DNA of 64,000 nucleotides from Limnomonas spitsbergensis. Its lineage: Eukaryota; Chlorophyta; Chlorophyceae; Chlamydomonadales. The DNA lies in NCBI GenBank assembly GCA_037349105.1, contig JAYJMM010000118.1, positions 806,001 through 870,000 of the forward strand. The letters run 5' to 3'. A model generated the notes under the pieces. It did no database searches. It was not told where the DNA came from and saw only the letters and a program-made list of their open reading frames with translations. Shown here piece after piece: positions 46,813-58,809 of this stretch. Each line of letters starts with the position of its first letter. The stretch's first letter is position 1. A program made the translations under genes and the position numbers.

Positions 46813-47750
46813 AGTGGCCTGGATGCATGGGTGGAGAAATGCAGAGAACCAGTGCGTGTTCATCAGGGTGGTCAATCAGGACCTGGATGGGTGCAATGGG
46901 TGGGGAAAGACTGGCATGGTACTTCGTCATCAGTGAGGACCTGGATGGATGGGTGGATGTGGAAAGACTGAAAGACATTCATCATGCAGAATAGACGACG
47001 GGACATGGATGGATAGATGAATGGGTGGTGAGGGAGTGCTTTATCTATCAGTCCTTATGATGACTTCTTTGGACGCAGGCCTGGGCAGGAACATGCACTA
47101 CTGAGTGGATTGCTTGAGTGGTTGATCCCCTGCGAGATTTGTAAGAAGTACATGCTAGGCAGCAGGGTGGTAGGTGGGCGCAATCGCGGGCGCAAGCGCG
47201 GGCGGGGCGCGCGGAAGCACGCCATCATCCAGCTGAGTCACTCACATCCGCATCAGGACACATGCCATACAAGGCTGACGCTCCAGTCGTAGCAGCACGC
47301 CACAGGTCGGTGCGGTTTATGTTCGGTGTCGCTGGGCCTAGCTACCTATACGGTACGAGGACGTACATTGGGCCTGTCGGACATTTGATTGGGTATCTTA
47401 AAAAGCGCGCTGACGCCCTACGAAGCATACCATACTCAATTGATTAATTATTGCTCTCAACAAACAATCAATAATTACGTACATCAACGTCCCTCGCAAT
47501 CAATTCAGATTGTGCCCACCTACACCCCGCCCGCATGCAGTTCGTCACTCCGCCACTCGAGCTCATCAGTTGCGTGTCAGTCCCCTCCGCATACAACTCA
47601 CCGAGCGACAGCGCAGGCTCTGTCAATCTTTAGCGGTGAGTGGGTGCGTTCTAGCTACGATTCTGCATACCGTATCCATCATCACACATACCGGTACTGA
47701 CGACAGTGCATGAAATTCAAACGTTTGCGCGATTTTAGGTGCGATACCGG
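46813..47750. other. 5' flank of right kinase gene
   Basis: Counterpart of 5,780-6,670. A GC-rich stretch (GGGCGCAAGCGCGGGCGGGG) lies at about 47,180-47,215. No gene recognised. Confidence 0.45.
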
Positions 47751-47791
47751 TACTCTGCTGTCACAAGTAGGCCGTCTGGAAGAAGCTGCCG

Positions 47792-50700
47792 ATGCCGTCC
47801 AACAGGCAGGGTTCGACACCCTTTGTTGAAGTAAGCACCCTCCGACAGGGGACGCATCTAGGGTGTGGCGCCTTCGGAGCGGTCTCGTCAATTCTGTACG
47901 AAGGTCGTCCAGTCGCCTTCAAGTGTGCCCTGGTAGGCTTTTGCTCAGTTATATGGACTGACTCCACCTCCTGCGTGCCCTCCCCCCCCTCCACCTCCGT
48001 CCTACGTGCCCTCCCCCCCCCTCCCTCCACCTTCTGCATGCCCTCCCCCCCTGCCTCCACCTTCTGCATGCCCTCCCCCCCTCCACCTTCTGCATGCCCT
48101 CCCCCCTCCCTCCACCTTCTGCATGAGTGCCCTCCCCCCCCCCCCACCTTCTGCATGCCCCCCCCCCTCCACCTTCTGCAATCCCCCCTACCCTCCACGC
48201 ACCTTCTGCGTGCCCTCCCCACCCCCTCCCACCACTTCCTGAGTGCCCTCCCCCAACCTCCTGGGTACAAGGTTTTAGTGTTTATTTTGCTGCGCACCAG
48301 ACCACCTGACTTTTGATGTCTGGTGGGTGATCTGTATTTCTGGGCCAATAGGGATAACAAAATATTGTCCCTACGCCCGATAGCCCAAGCCACGGGACTT
48401 GCTGCACTTAGCTCTGCCTGCCGACTGAAGACCATGTTGTAGCTGATGTGTAGCTGATGTGTAGCTGAAGCAACCTTCAAACACACACTGATCGCAAGGT
48501 GCCGTGACCTTCGCTGATAGATCGCTACGGAGAGTCTAAACAAATAATGTAGGCAAGCCTAGAAACTTCAAAAAAAGTGTCGCCCTGTGGGAGGCAGGCG
48601 TGAGTGTTGAGGAAGCAGCGCAGCTGGGGCCGAAGCCACATCTGCGCCGTTACTGCCTAAATATACTCATGAAGCACAGAACATGCATGTGCCTGCCCTC
48701 TTGCTGAATGTCCCCCTGTTACCCCGGTTTCAATATCCCCTCCTGCCTGCCTGTTGCTTGCAGCCGGGTCAGGAGGCTTGCATTCAACATGAGGCTGAGT
48801 GCCTGCAGCTGGGTAAAGGCCAGCATGTGATTCCCATCCTCGCCATGGTGGTGGATAACTCCGTCGCGTCAATCGCCTTGGGAGGACATGCTCCTGTCAT
48901 CGGCTTCTTGATGCCCCAAATGGACGGATCTGTTTCAGATCTGCTGGCCGGGAACAAGTACGTTCACTTGATTGCTGGCTCTCTCAGTCCTTCTCTTCCT
49001 GTCCCACTCTTCCACACTCTTAATCTCAATACTCTCACTCACAATATCACTCTTTCACAACTCATGACACACTCTCTTACTCACACTACATATTGCCGGT
49101 GCAGATGCCCCCGGTTCAAAGTATGGATTGCATTGAAGTGCGCCATCGCAGTCCAAGCCTTCCTAGACCGAGGTCTGGCGCACTTTGACATTAAGCCGGA
49201 CAACTTCCTTTTCAAGGAGAAGCCTGGCGTCAACGGCCAGAGGCAGATTGACATTGTGGTGAGTGAATGCACACACAGTCAGCTAGCTTGTTCACAACTA
49301 TGGCATGAACGCAGATGTATGCTCCATTGTGGCTTACCAATTATTTAGGAGGCTGGTAGAGCAAGACTACAGCCGCGTACTTGTTTGCGTATCGATTGAT
49401 GTAAGTATGCTCCATTGTGGCCTCTTTCAGAGGCAGGTAGAGAGAGTCTAGAGCTAGATAATTCATTGCTCCTGATTCAACCTCACTACCAGTAGAGTCC
49501 TGAGGTATAATACATTTGCTTCAGCAGCTTCAGTTGGCGTGCATGCACTCAATATCTGTGGGTGATAAGAAGACAGCCATGCGTTCCTGAAACTTGCTCC
49601 TGCCTATGTATCCCCATCAAGCCCCACTACTCCTCATCCTGAATAAAGCAAGGCGTCACTCATGAACACCTGAAGGCAAGCTTGAATCCGGGACAAGATG
49701 TTATATATACCTTGCACTGCCCCCTTGAACCTATTGCCGCAGCTGGCTGACCCCGGCATGGCTCAGCTCTTAGGCCCAGACGGCTGTGCAGCTGGACCCA
49801 CTGGAGGCACCAGCTCCTACATGGCATGGCAGTGCTTTCATCATGGAAGGGTGAGGGCACTTCACACTTTGCTAATGGGACTTAAGGCTTCAACTCTGAT
49901 ACATTAGGGTATGCAGCCGGTAGGGCCTGGCGCAACAAGCCCTGCTGCTTGGGTCACCTACTGTAGGCCGGTGAAGGTAAGATACCTGCCAGCCCAGTGC
50001 ATGTGATGGGGCCTGACGCAGCAAGCCCTGCTGCTTGGGCCACCTACTGTAGGCTGGTGAAGGTAAGATACCTGCCAGCCCAGTGCATGTGATGGGGCCT
50101 GGCGCAGCAAGCCCTGCTGCTTGGGCCACCTATACTGTAGGCTGGTCAAGGGTAGATACCTGCCAGCCCAGTGCATGTGATGGGGCCTGGCGCAGCAAGC
50201 CCTGCTGCTTGGGCCACTTACTGTAGGCTGGTCAAGGGTAGGACACCTGCCAGCCCAGTGCATGTGATGGGGCCTGGCGCAGCAAGCCCTGCTGCTTGGG
50301 CCACTTACTGTAGGCTGGTCAAGGGTAGATACCTGCCAGCCCAGTGCATGTGATGGGGCCTGGCGCAGCAAGCCCTGCTGCTTGGGCCACCTACTGTAGG
50401 CTGGTCAAGGGTAGATACCTGCCAGCCCAGTGCATGTGATGGGGCCTGGCTCAGCAAGCCCTGCTGCTTGGGCCACTTACTGTAGGCTGGTCAAGGGTAG
50501 GACACCTGCCAGCCCATTGCATGTGATGGGGCCTGGCGCAGCAAGCCCTGCTGCTTGGGCCACTTACTGTAGGCTGGTCAAGGGTAGATACCTGCCAGCC
50601 CAGTGCATGTGATGGGGCCTGGCGCAGCAAGCCCTGCTGCTTGGGCCACTTACTGTAGGCTGGTCAAGGGTAGGACACCTGCCAGCCCAGTGCATGTGAT

Positions 50701-53528
50701 GGGGCCTGGCGCAGCAAGCCCTGCTGCTTGGGCCACTTACTGTAGGCTGGTCAAGGGTAGATACCTGCCAGCCCATTGCATGTGATGGGGCCTGGCGCAG
50801 CAAGCCCTGCTGCTTGGGCCACCTACTGTAGGCTGGTCAACGGTAGATACCTGCCAGCCCAGTGCATGTGATGGGGCCTGGCTCAGCAAGCCCTGCTGCT
50901 TGGGCCACTTACTGTAGGCTGGTCAAGGGTAGGACACCTGCCAGCCCAGTGCATGTGATGGGGCCTGGCGCAGCAAGCCCTGCTGCTTGGGCCACTTACT
51001 GTAGGCTGGTCAAGGGTAGATACCTGCCAGCCCAGTGCATGTGATGGGGCCTGGCGCAGCAAGCCCTGCTGCTTGGGTCACCTACTGTAGGCTGGTCAAG
51101 GGTAGATACCTGCCAGCCCAGTGCATGTGATGGGGCCTGGCGCAGCAAGCCCTGCTGCTTGGGCCACCTATACTGTAGGCTGGTCAAGGGGAGATACCTG
51201 CCAGCCCAGTGCATGTGTCTGCCCAACAGCTCATTGAAGGGGGTACGGCGCACACTCAAATTAGTGCCATGATACCCCTGTTTCTTTGGACACTTTGCAC
51301 AATCATTTAGACCCTTTGCATAATCTTAATCATTTGGACCCATCTCATGATCATGGTTGAGCGCAGCTGGAATTTTGTTCCCCAAGCATTGCTAGTGCAC
51401 ATGCATAAGCTGCCAGTCAGTGAGTACCTATTGCGGTCATGATGCAAGGATCTGCACCATTACTTTGCTGACTAACCGGTTCCTTGTCGCCTGTTGCCCC
51501 TTCTAGGTGTCCCGGAAGGCGGATGTTCTGTCCTTCGGCCGCATGCTGTATGCCATCTTCAGCATGCTGCCGGACCCTTGCTACCACCTGTACAAGGCTA
51601 TGATGGACGCTGGCTGGAGCAGGGAGCAGACCGGGACCTTCATGGACGCGGCCCTCAGCAAAGGCCTGCAGCCTAACCTGAAGCTGGATGTGGCTGTCGT
51701 GGCCCCCCTCGGCCCTGAGGGGTCATGCCGCTTGCAGACGCTCATCGCAGCATGCATCGAGAGGGAGCCCCAAAGCCGGCCGAACATGGCGAAGGTGGTC
51801 AGGGATCTGCGATTGATCATCACCCTAGCACCGGTTGATGTCAGCACACCGGTATGCACCATGCCCACAGCTACAGCAGCAGCAGGCGGTGAGCTGGCCG
51901 CCCCTGCAGAGTCACCCACCCTGATGGGGGGGCGCTGGTTACTTGGCCCAGGGGGGGAACTGGAGCCTGTCCCGGAAGCAGCAGCAGCAGCAGCAGGCGG
52001 TGAGCTGACCGCCCCTCCAGTGTCCCCCACCCTGATGGGGGGGCGCTGGTTATTTAGCCCAGGGGGGGAACTGGAGCCTGTCCCGGCAGCAGCAGCAGCA
52101 GCAGCAGCAGGCGGTGAGCCGGCCGCCCCTCCAGCGTCCCCCACCCTGATGGGGGGGCCCTGGTTATTTGGCCCAGGAGGAAGACTGGAGCCTGTCCCGG
52201 CAGCAGCAGCAGCAGCAGCAGGCACTGAGCCGGCCGCCCCTCCAGCGTCCCCCACCCTGATGGGGGGGCGCTGGTTATTTGGCCCAGGAGGAAGACTGGA
52301 GCCTGTCCCGGCAGCAGCAGCAGCAGCAGCAGGCGGTGAGCCGGCCGCCCCTCCAGCGTCCCCCACCCTGATGGGGGGGCGCTGGTTATTTGGCCCAGGA
52401 GGAAAACTGGAGCCTGTCCCGGCAGCAGCAGCAGCAGCAGGCGGTGAGCCGGCCGCCCCTGCAGAGTCACCCACCCTGATGGGGGGGCGCTGGTTATTTG
52501 GCCCAGGAGGAAAACTGGAACCTGTCCCGGCAGCAGCAGGAGCGGCAGCAGGCGGTGAGCCGGCCGCCCCTCCAGCGTCCCCCACCCTGATGGGGGGGCG
52601 CTGGTTATTTGGCCCAGGAGGAAAACTGGAGCCTGTCCCGGTAGCAGCAGCAGCGGCAGGCGGTGAGCCGGCCGCCCCTCCAACGTCCCCCACCCTGATG
52701 GGGGGGCGCTGGTTATTTGGCCCAGGAGGAAAACTGGAGCCTGTCCCGGTAGCAGCAGGAGCAGCAGCAGCAGCAGCAGGCGGTGAGCCGGCCGCCCCTC
52801 CAGCGTCCCCCACCCTGATGGGGGGGCGCTGGTTATTTGGCCCAGGAGGAAAACATGAGCCTGTCCCGGCAGCAGCAGGAGCAGCAGCAGGCGGTGAGCC
52901 GGCCGCCCCTCCAGCGTCCCCCACCCTGATGGGGGGGCGCTGGTTATTTGGCCCAGGAGGAAAACTGGAGCCTGTCCCGGTAGCAGCAGCAGCAGCAGGC
53001 GGTGAGCCGGCCGCCCCTCCAGCGTCCCCTACCCTGATGGGGGGGCGCTGGATTTTTGGCCCAGGTGGAAAACTGGAGCCTGTCCCGGTAGCAGCAGCAG
53101 CAGCAGCAGCAGCAGGCGGTGGGCTGGACGCCCCTCCAGCGTCTTCCACCCTGAAGGGGGGTCGCTGGTTACTTGGACCAGGGGGGACACTGGTACCTGT
53201 CCCGGCAGCAGCAGCAGCAGCAGCAGGCGGTGGGCCAGCCGCCCCTCCAGCGTCCCCCACCCTGATGCCGGGCTGCTGGATGCCTGGACCATGGGGAACA
53301 CTGGTGCCTGTCTCCGCAGCAGCAGCAGGCGGTGGGCCGGTCGCCCCGGCGGAGTCCCCCACCCTGATGGGGGGGCACGCTGACCCTGCAGTTCCCCCCA
53401 CTCTGATGCGGGGTTTGTGGATACTGCCTTCATCTGCAACGACGCCACTGCTTGTTGGAGCTGCAGCAACAACAGGGTACAGAGATGGTCTGGCCTCTGC
53501 AATGGGGATCGGGGCACTGAGCTTTTGA
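47792..53528 (+). CDS. Protein kinase with 13-14 tandem Ala/Gly/Pro repeats, right copy
   Basis: Five exons join in frame to about 870 aa: 47,792-47,932; 48,764-48,957; 49,105-49,258; 49,743-49,850; 51,507-53,528. Kinase parts in order are LGCGAFGAV (ATP loop), VAFK (lysine), GFLMPQMDGSVSDLLAG (hinge), LAHFDIKPDNFLF (catalytic loop, Asp and Asn present), LADPGMAQLL (DPG for DFG), GGTSSYMAWQ (AWQ for APE), KADVLSFGRMLYAI and EREPQSRPNM. From about residue 325 the protein is 13 full copies and one broken copy of a 36-40 aa unit, EPAAPPASPTLMGGRWLFGP then GGKLEPVP and a polyAla run encoded by GCA repeats. The intron before the last exon holds array A. The Phe-to-Pro change in DFG and the altered APE make activity uncertain. 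Start at the first Met of the loop exon is provisional. Confidence 0.85.
47957..48254. repeat. C-rich polypyrimidine array in kinase intron 1, right arm
   Basis: Complement of 5,262-5,565: units of CCACCTTCTGCATGCCCTCC with runs of C. Unit number and C-run length differ from the left copy. Confidence 0.85.
48565..48660 (-). mobile_element. Old LINE 3' tail remnant, right arm
   Basis: Counterpart of 4,866-4,965, on the minus strand here, between kinase exons 1 and 2. Confidence 0.55.
49915..51215. repeat. Array A, right: 86-bp minisatellite, about 15 copies
   Basis: Complement of the left array, inside the last kinase intron (49,851-51,506). No 1,120-bp higher-order period fits in it. Confidence 0.97.
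51870..53390 (+). repeat. Coding tandem repeat of kinase tail
   Basis: Units of 108-120 bp encode EPAAPPASPTLMGGRWLFGP, GGKLEPVP and polyAla. Unit length varies by GCA/GCAGCA steps, always in frame. The antisense is open for about 600 codons as a side effect of the repeat. Confidence 0.92.
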
Positions 53529-53529
53529 C

Positions 53530-54165
53530 GATCACATTTAATCGTGATAATGGTACCTCACCTTCCACGCCTAGGGGCTTGTTGATGTTACAACCCAGCA
53601 ACGAAGGCTTTTGCTTACAATCTCATTGACTCCCCTGGTTAGTTGTCGATGCGTGCCCATGTGTTATTACCTTTTTTTTATGACCTGCACTCATTCATTT
53701 CATGATGGTGGGATTGTTTGGACTTCTGGTGTCCACCATAATCATGACATAACAGTTCGCTCATAACGTGTCATGACGAGGATTTCTTGTACCCGTACTT
53801 GAGAACCGTGTCGTTACTCGGCCTTCCTGTTGATATCATCAGTATATGTCAGGTGGTATAGCATGTAGTAACTCCTGTACGATTATTGCCCGCCGTCGTT
53901 TGTTTTTCTCTGCTGGCTTGATGATTTTCACATATTTCAAAATTCTGGAATATAAGTGCGGTATGTACTCGTGACATGTATGAGCAATAAGGAGTAAGGT
54001 TGGTATCATGCTCCTCATATCCTGTATAATGTAAATTTTATGTCCTTCATCTGTCTGCCAAAACGCTTCCTACTGTCCACCACCAATGAAACCTAGCAGC
54101 TCCTGTCGGCCTCACGCACATGCGGTTACTATAATGGTAGCAATTCAGCCACAGCCCGAACTACG
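53530..54165. other. 3' flank of kinase gene, AT-richer, no gene recognised
   Basis: Contains T-rich runs and short frames only. Confidence 0.4.
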
Positions 54166-54170
54166 ACATG

Positions 54171-54240
54171 CAGGGCTGGGTGGAGCGTGCCTTGCTGCTT
54201 GGGCAACCTGTTGTATGTAGGCCGGTGAAGGTTAGATACC
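54171..54240 (-). repeat. Solo diverged array A monomer
   Basis: GCCTTGCTGCTTGGGCAACC then GTAGGCCGGTGAAGGTTAGA matches the right-arm orientation unit, including the GGTGAAGGTAAGATACC variant found at 49,968-49,985. Confidence 0.75.
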
Positions 54241-54594
54241 AAACGACCCAGCAGTGGCCACCCGGCAGCCCCCCAAAGCTGGTCTAGCACACACTATAAT
54301 AAAATGCTGATTGACAATATTTGAGCTCGCTTTGCTGCTGAGCATATTGCGCTCATAGGCCATGAAACTCCATGGTGACAATGCAACACAATTAAGAGCC
54401 GCGCCATCATTTGCATTCCCAAATGTTAGCTTTAAGGGTGTAGTGCTAATAATTCGCACATGTGGACTGTCCCCAACTAAATCGGATCCCCACCTCAATC
54501 CAGAGCTGTTGCGAAACAACCCACGAAGCTCCCCAGCCCAGTGTCCAGACCCGCCATTGGTGGACGGCATGTTGATGAGCGATGATCACGGATG

Positions 54595-55260
54595 TGCCTC
54601 ACAGGAAACTCTTGACAATGTACTGGGCAGCAACAGCCCGATCCAGCTGTTTTGAGGTCATGCCAACACAGATGAAGGTGCTGGTGCAGTAGAACCGGGC
54701 AGCTGCGCGGCAGATGCTGGTCTTTCAGCCACATCTTACACAGGCTCTGTTCCAGGCTCATCCTGCTGGACATGGTCAAGCCCATCCAGCCGCCGCAGCA
54801 GCAGCAGGGCCCTCCTCAGGGTCAGGCAGAGGCGCAGCAGGCTTCAGCATGCAACAGGTAGCCGCAATGCTCTCAGCCACAGCAGCAACAGCAGCCGGGA
54901 CTATCCTGGCCTGGGTCTGGCAGGACAGGCTGGGGTCGTTTAAGATCCTGGCAACCTTCCATTATCCTGGACCCAGACATAGGGCGTCAGCAGCATCAGC
55001 ATCCCCCGTCGTTTCCTCCGCATCAGCATCAGCATCCCCCATCGATTCCCCCACAGCAGCAGCAGCACCTGCCCTTGCATCAGCCGCCCCAGATCCAGCA
55101 GCCACTCCCCCAACAGCAACAGATACAGTCGCCCCCGATGATGCAGCAGCCACCGGCAGCGCCAGGCACCCGGGTGGAAGGGCGGCAGGCCCATCTGCTG
55201 AAGCCGCTGCCTCTACCCAGCTCCATCAAGGCACGGGTATGGCTGGGGGGGGAAATGTCT
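54595..55260 (+). pseudogene. CSTF64 (cleavage stimulation factor 64) hinge relic
   Basis: Three frames together read SQETLDNVLGSNSPIQLF, EVMPTQMKVLVQ-stop-NRAAARQM, LVFQPHLTQALFQA and ILLDMVKPIQPPQQQQ. This is the order of the CSTF2 hinge domain (LFEVMxQMKxLVQQN..AR..L..NPQLT.ALFQAQI). There is a one-base frame change after LF (about 54,653), a TAG for CAG at about 54,692, and another frame change after ALFQA (about 54,758). The following stretch to 55,250 is Gln/Pro/His-rich in one frame (IPPQQQQHLPLHQPPQIQQP), as in plant CstF64 C-terminal halves. No RRM was recognised upstream. The lesions make a product unlikely. Confidence 0.65.
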
Positions 55261-57700
55261 TGACCAGACTATTTGTGGGTACCGGTTGTACCCGGCCGGT
55301 AGCATGCATGGAGGGAGAAGCATGGACAAGAGTGTTTGAGGTTGTTTGAGTACGAAGTTGGACTGGTTAACTTCATGCTCAAGGGGGAAGTGGTCCAGGG
55401 GTTTCACGATGGCGGCATCCAAACCCAATTGTCCAGGGATCGAAACCGCCAAACAATCCTCTCGCCCCCCCTGTCTATTCCTGCCCCCCATCATATAGGA
55501 GGGGGGCATGGCTGCACCATGGTCCTGGCTGTGCATGGTAGCTGGAATAGAGCTTGCTCATCACCTCACAGCCCCGCGCGGCCGAGCGTTCAGCAGGACC
55601 CAGCGGGTAAGCACCATTCTAAACTTATTAACATGCAGCCGCCGCATTGACTGCATATGGGGTTTCATGCAGTGCCCCTGTCAGGGGGAGATGCCTGCAG
55701 TACTGCCCGGTACCCCACCATTTGTATCCATGTGAGCCTGTATATATTCTAGTGTGCTCTAGACCACCTTGGAGAGGCCGCCACTGGGCCTATGTATGGG
55801 GAATTCATCCTGACATGCATATGGCTAGTGGGCCAAACTACCCGTGCATAGCTGCTGCAAGACCACCTCAGGACAGATGGGACCAAATCTTGATCGGCCT
55901 AAGTACGGCTGGTAGTCAAAATAGCAGGGCTTGCTGCATCAGGCCATTCAAAACAACTGCCTGTCTGCCTCATCAGTGTGGGGCATTCGTATTGTGGGGA
56001 CAAGTCTACATACCAACATGGCTTGATAACATTGTTGCTCATGTGGTGCAATGGATGAGCAGCGCTCTGCTCTCACAAGATGGACTTTAAAGCAGGTTCA
56101 AGCCACGTGGCTCTGACTGACCTCGCTTGTTCCTCTTCTGGCAGCGGCTGATGAGCAACGGAATCCGAGTTGCCAATGAGGACGATAGTTCCTGGCAGGA
56201 CCTGCCTGCTTATATCTGCCCATTGAAGTGCAGATCATGAAATGGCCGCAGATCTGCATCGGGATTTGAACTAAGACAATGTAAATTGTGTACGATCCAG
56301 ATTCGTGTGTCAGCATGAGACGCTTTGCAAGGGAGAGAGATATCATGCACATGGATGCAAGAGATATTAGGTGTTGTTCTCACCCTTCCTGAGAACCTTG
56401 AATGTATAGGGCAATCTGACAATCTTTCTTTTTTGATGATGCCTGAGCGGTGTCAAATCTCTGGAAATTCTGAGATATCACTGACTTCTGTAGTTTGCAT
56501 CTCAGCTACCCACCATCACTTGAACATCAGATATTTCCACAAACGAATGAGTGATTCTGCTCCCAGTATCTTAGACCAGTTGCTATGTCCTCTGTCCTCC
56601 TCTGTCTCTGCCCTCCTTCCAGATCCACGTGAATTTTTTTGATGACCACGCGGCTCTGCAGACGGTGGAGAATGAGTGCAAGAACTTTCCCTGGTGGGAC
56701 CAACATGGAGGCGGCGGCAGGCAAATCCTCATGCAAACGGTCAAGGTGGGTCATGGAGAAGAAATTCATATTGTGGGCAACGCAGGGCATTTGTAGATGC
56801 TGTCATCCTTGTCCTTTCTTAATACCCATGCAACATGTGCATGATTTAGCCATAGCATCTTCCCAACGTGGTGGTCCTGTCCTGCCCCCCCTGAGCAACA
56901 TTCCTTGCTTCTGAAGCCGAGTTTGAAGCTATCGTTATTACTTCAATCATTGTTGTGGCCCACAATCCGTCCCCGTAGGCCCTCAAGGGCTTTGCTGTCA
57001 CAGTAAAACCAACTCGTCAGTGCATCCATGTAACCTGACACAAAGTATCGGTGAGCCGTTCTTGCTACTTAGTGGTGCCGCATGATGACAGAGACAGAGA
57101 AAAACTTGGGCCATGGGCACCCTCCTTAATCTCTGTTCATAACAGCAGCGCTAAGTACGGTTGCGGTACGTTAATGATAAGGCCTCTAAGCGAGTGGGAC
57201 AGTGTCATTCAAGTGAGAGTTTGAATTCCTGAGACACAATCAGATCAAATAGGCGCAAAGAAGGAGGCCTGACGGCTCGAAAGATTAGCATTTTTAGATT
57301 GAGGACCCAGAGATCCAATGAAGGCCGGCAGTGTACTAAGGCTGTCATACTCGTGCGAGCCAGCCACATTTGTTGCTGGCAATGTTGTCTCGATATCTCT
57401 CCCCTCGCTGAGCTGACAGGTGCTTTGAGTGCCCTTGCAATAAAAAGAAACAATCCAGTTCTCTGACAGCCAGATGAATTTGGATCCGGTGGACTGAATC
57501 AGCTTGCCAGACAATCGAAACCTGGCATGGGGCTCCCGGGTCCCAGGCTTCTACCAAGAGGGGGCAACTTGATATTTAAGGCACAAACTGGTATGCTTTG
57601 ATAGAGTGGAATGACAGAGTCATACATGATCCAGCTAGAGAGAGATAATTAAAGACTGGCCACTGCGTATGATCACTCGCATGGGCAAAAATATTTCAGG
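55260..57700. other. Region with stray exon-like pieces and no assigned gene
   Basis: Two plus-strand pieces look like exons with splice borders: 56,143-56,240 (RLMSNGIRVANEDDSSWQDL) and 56,624-56,746 (IHVNFFDDHAALQTVENECK, then NFPWWDQHGGG and a GT donor). They may belong to one degraded gene, but no family was recognised and connecting exons were not found. A solo array A monomer lies at 55,897-55,957. The rest shows nothing. Confidence 0.35.
55897..55957 (+). repeat. Solo diverged array A monomer, forward orientation
   Basis: CCTAAGTACGGCTGGTAGTC and AATAGCAGGGCTTGCTGCAT, then CAGGCCATTCAAAACA, match the left-arm orientation of the unit (CCTACAGTAGGTGGCCC, AAGCAGCAGGGCTTGCTGCG, CCAGGCCCCATCACA). 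Confidence 0.7.
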
Positions 57701-57718
57701 TTCAACACACCAATTGGT

Positions 57719-57734
57719 GGTGTTGAAAAACACC
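57719..57734 (-). terminator. Histone 3' stem-loop of H3
   Basis: On the minus strand it reads GGTGTTTTTCAACACC, a 6-bp stem with a TTTC loop, 51 nt after the H3 stop. Replication-dependent histone messages end at such a stem-loop in place of a poly(A) tail. Confidence 0.92.
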
Positions 57735-57784
57735 GGTTTGGTTGATGGGGTGCAGCAAACAAGGAGGAACTGAGGATGGAAGGC

Positions 57785-58735
<951 letters not shown>

Positions 58736-58789
58736 TCATCCAAATACCAGGGCCTACAGGAGTCTGCCCTTAATCACTATTCACTAACC

Positions 58790-58805
58790 GGTGTTTTTCA
58801 ACACC
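58790..58805 (+). terminator. Histone 3' stem-loop of H4
   Basis: GGTGTTTTTCAACACC, identical to that of H3 in its own orientation, 54 nt after the H4 stop and preceded by the same ACC context. Confidence 0.92.
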
Positions 58806-58809
58806 ACCA

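Larger units (their letters stand above)
36698..51226. repeat. Right arm of giant inverted repeat
   Basis: Reverse complement of the left arm; landmark pairs are listed under the left arm. Coding exons are nearly identical (the 127-codon open frame spanning RING exon 7 is identical in both arms), while noncoding stretches carry substitutions and indels. The match stops shortly after the last array A monomer. Confidence 0.95.

Noticed and set aside
47761..48543. 260-codon minus-strand frame across kinase exon 1 and intron 1
   Set aside because: It runs through the purine-rich array and antisense to a recognisable kinase exon. The left counterpart is not open in the same way.
1..51226. Inverted repeat as a simple assembly artefact of one sequence used twice
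   Set aside because: The arms differ by substitutions, array lengths and independent insertions with target duplications, so they are two different molecules or loci. A head-to-head join of two haplotypes is not excluded and is given as the refuting test.
51581..53401. Antisense open frame of 606 codons in the kinase tail
   Set aside because: It is the complement of the in-frame coding repeat. The sense frame continues a kinase domain from upstream exons; the antisense has none.
56143..56746. A gene built from the exon-like pieces
   Set aside because: No family was recognised, connecting exons were not found, and phase could not be fixed, so they are only mentioned as stray pieces.
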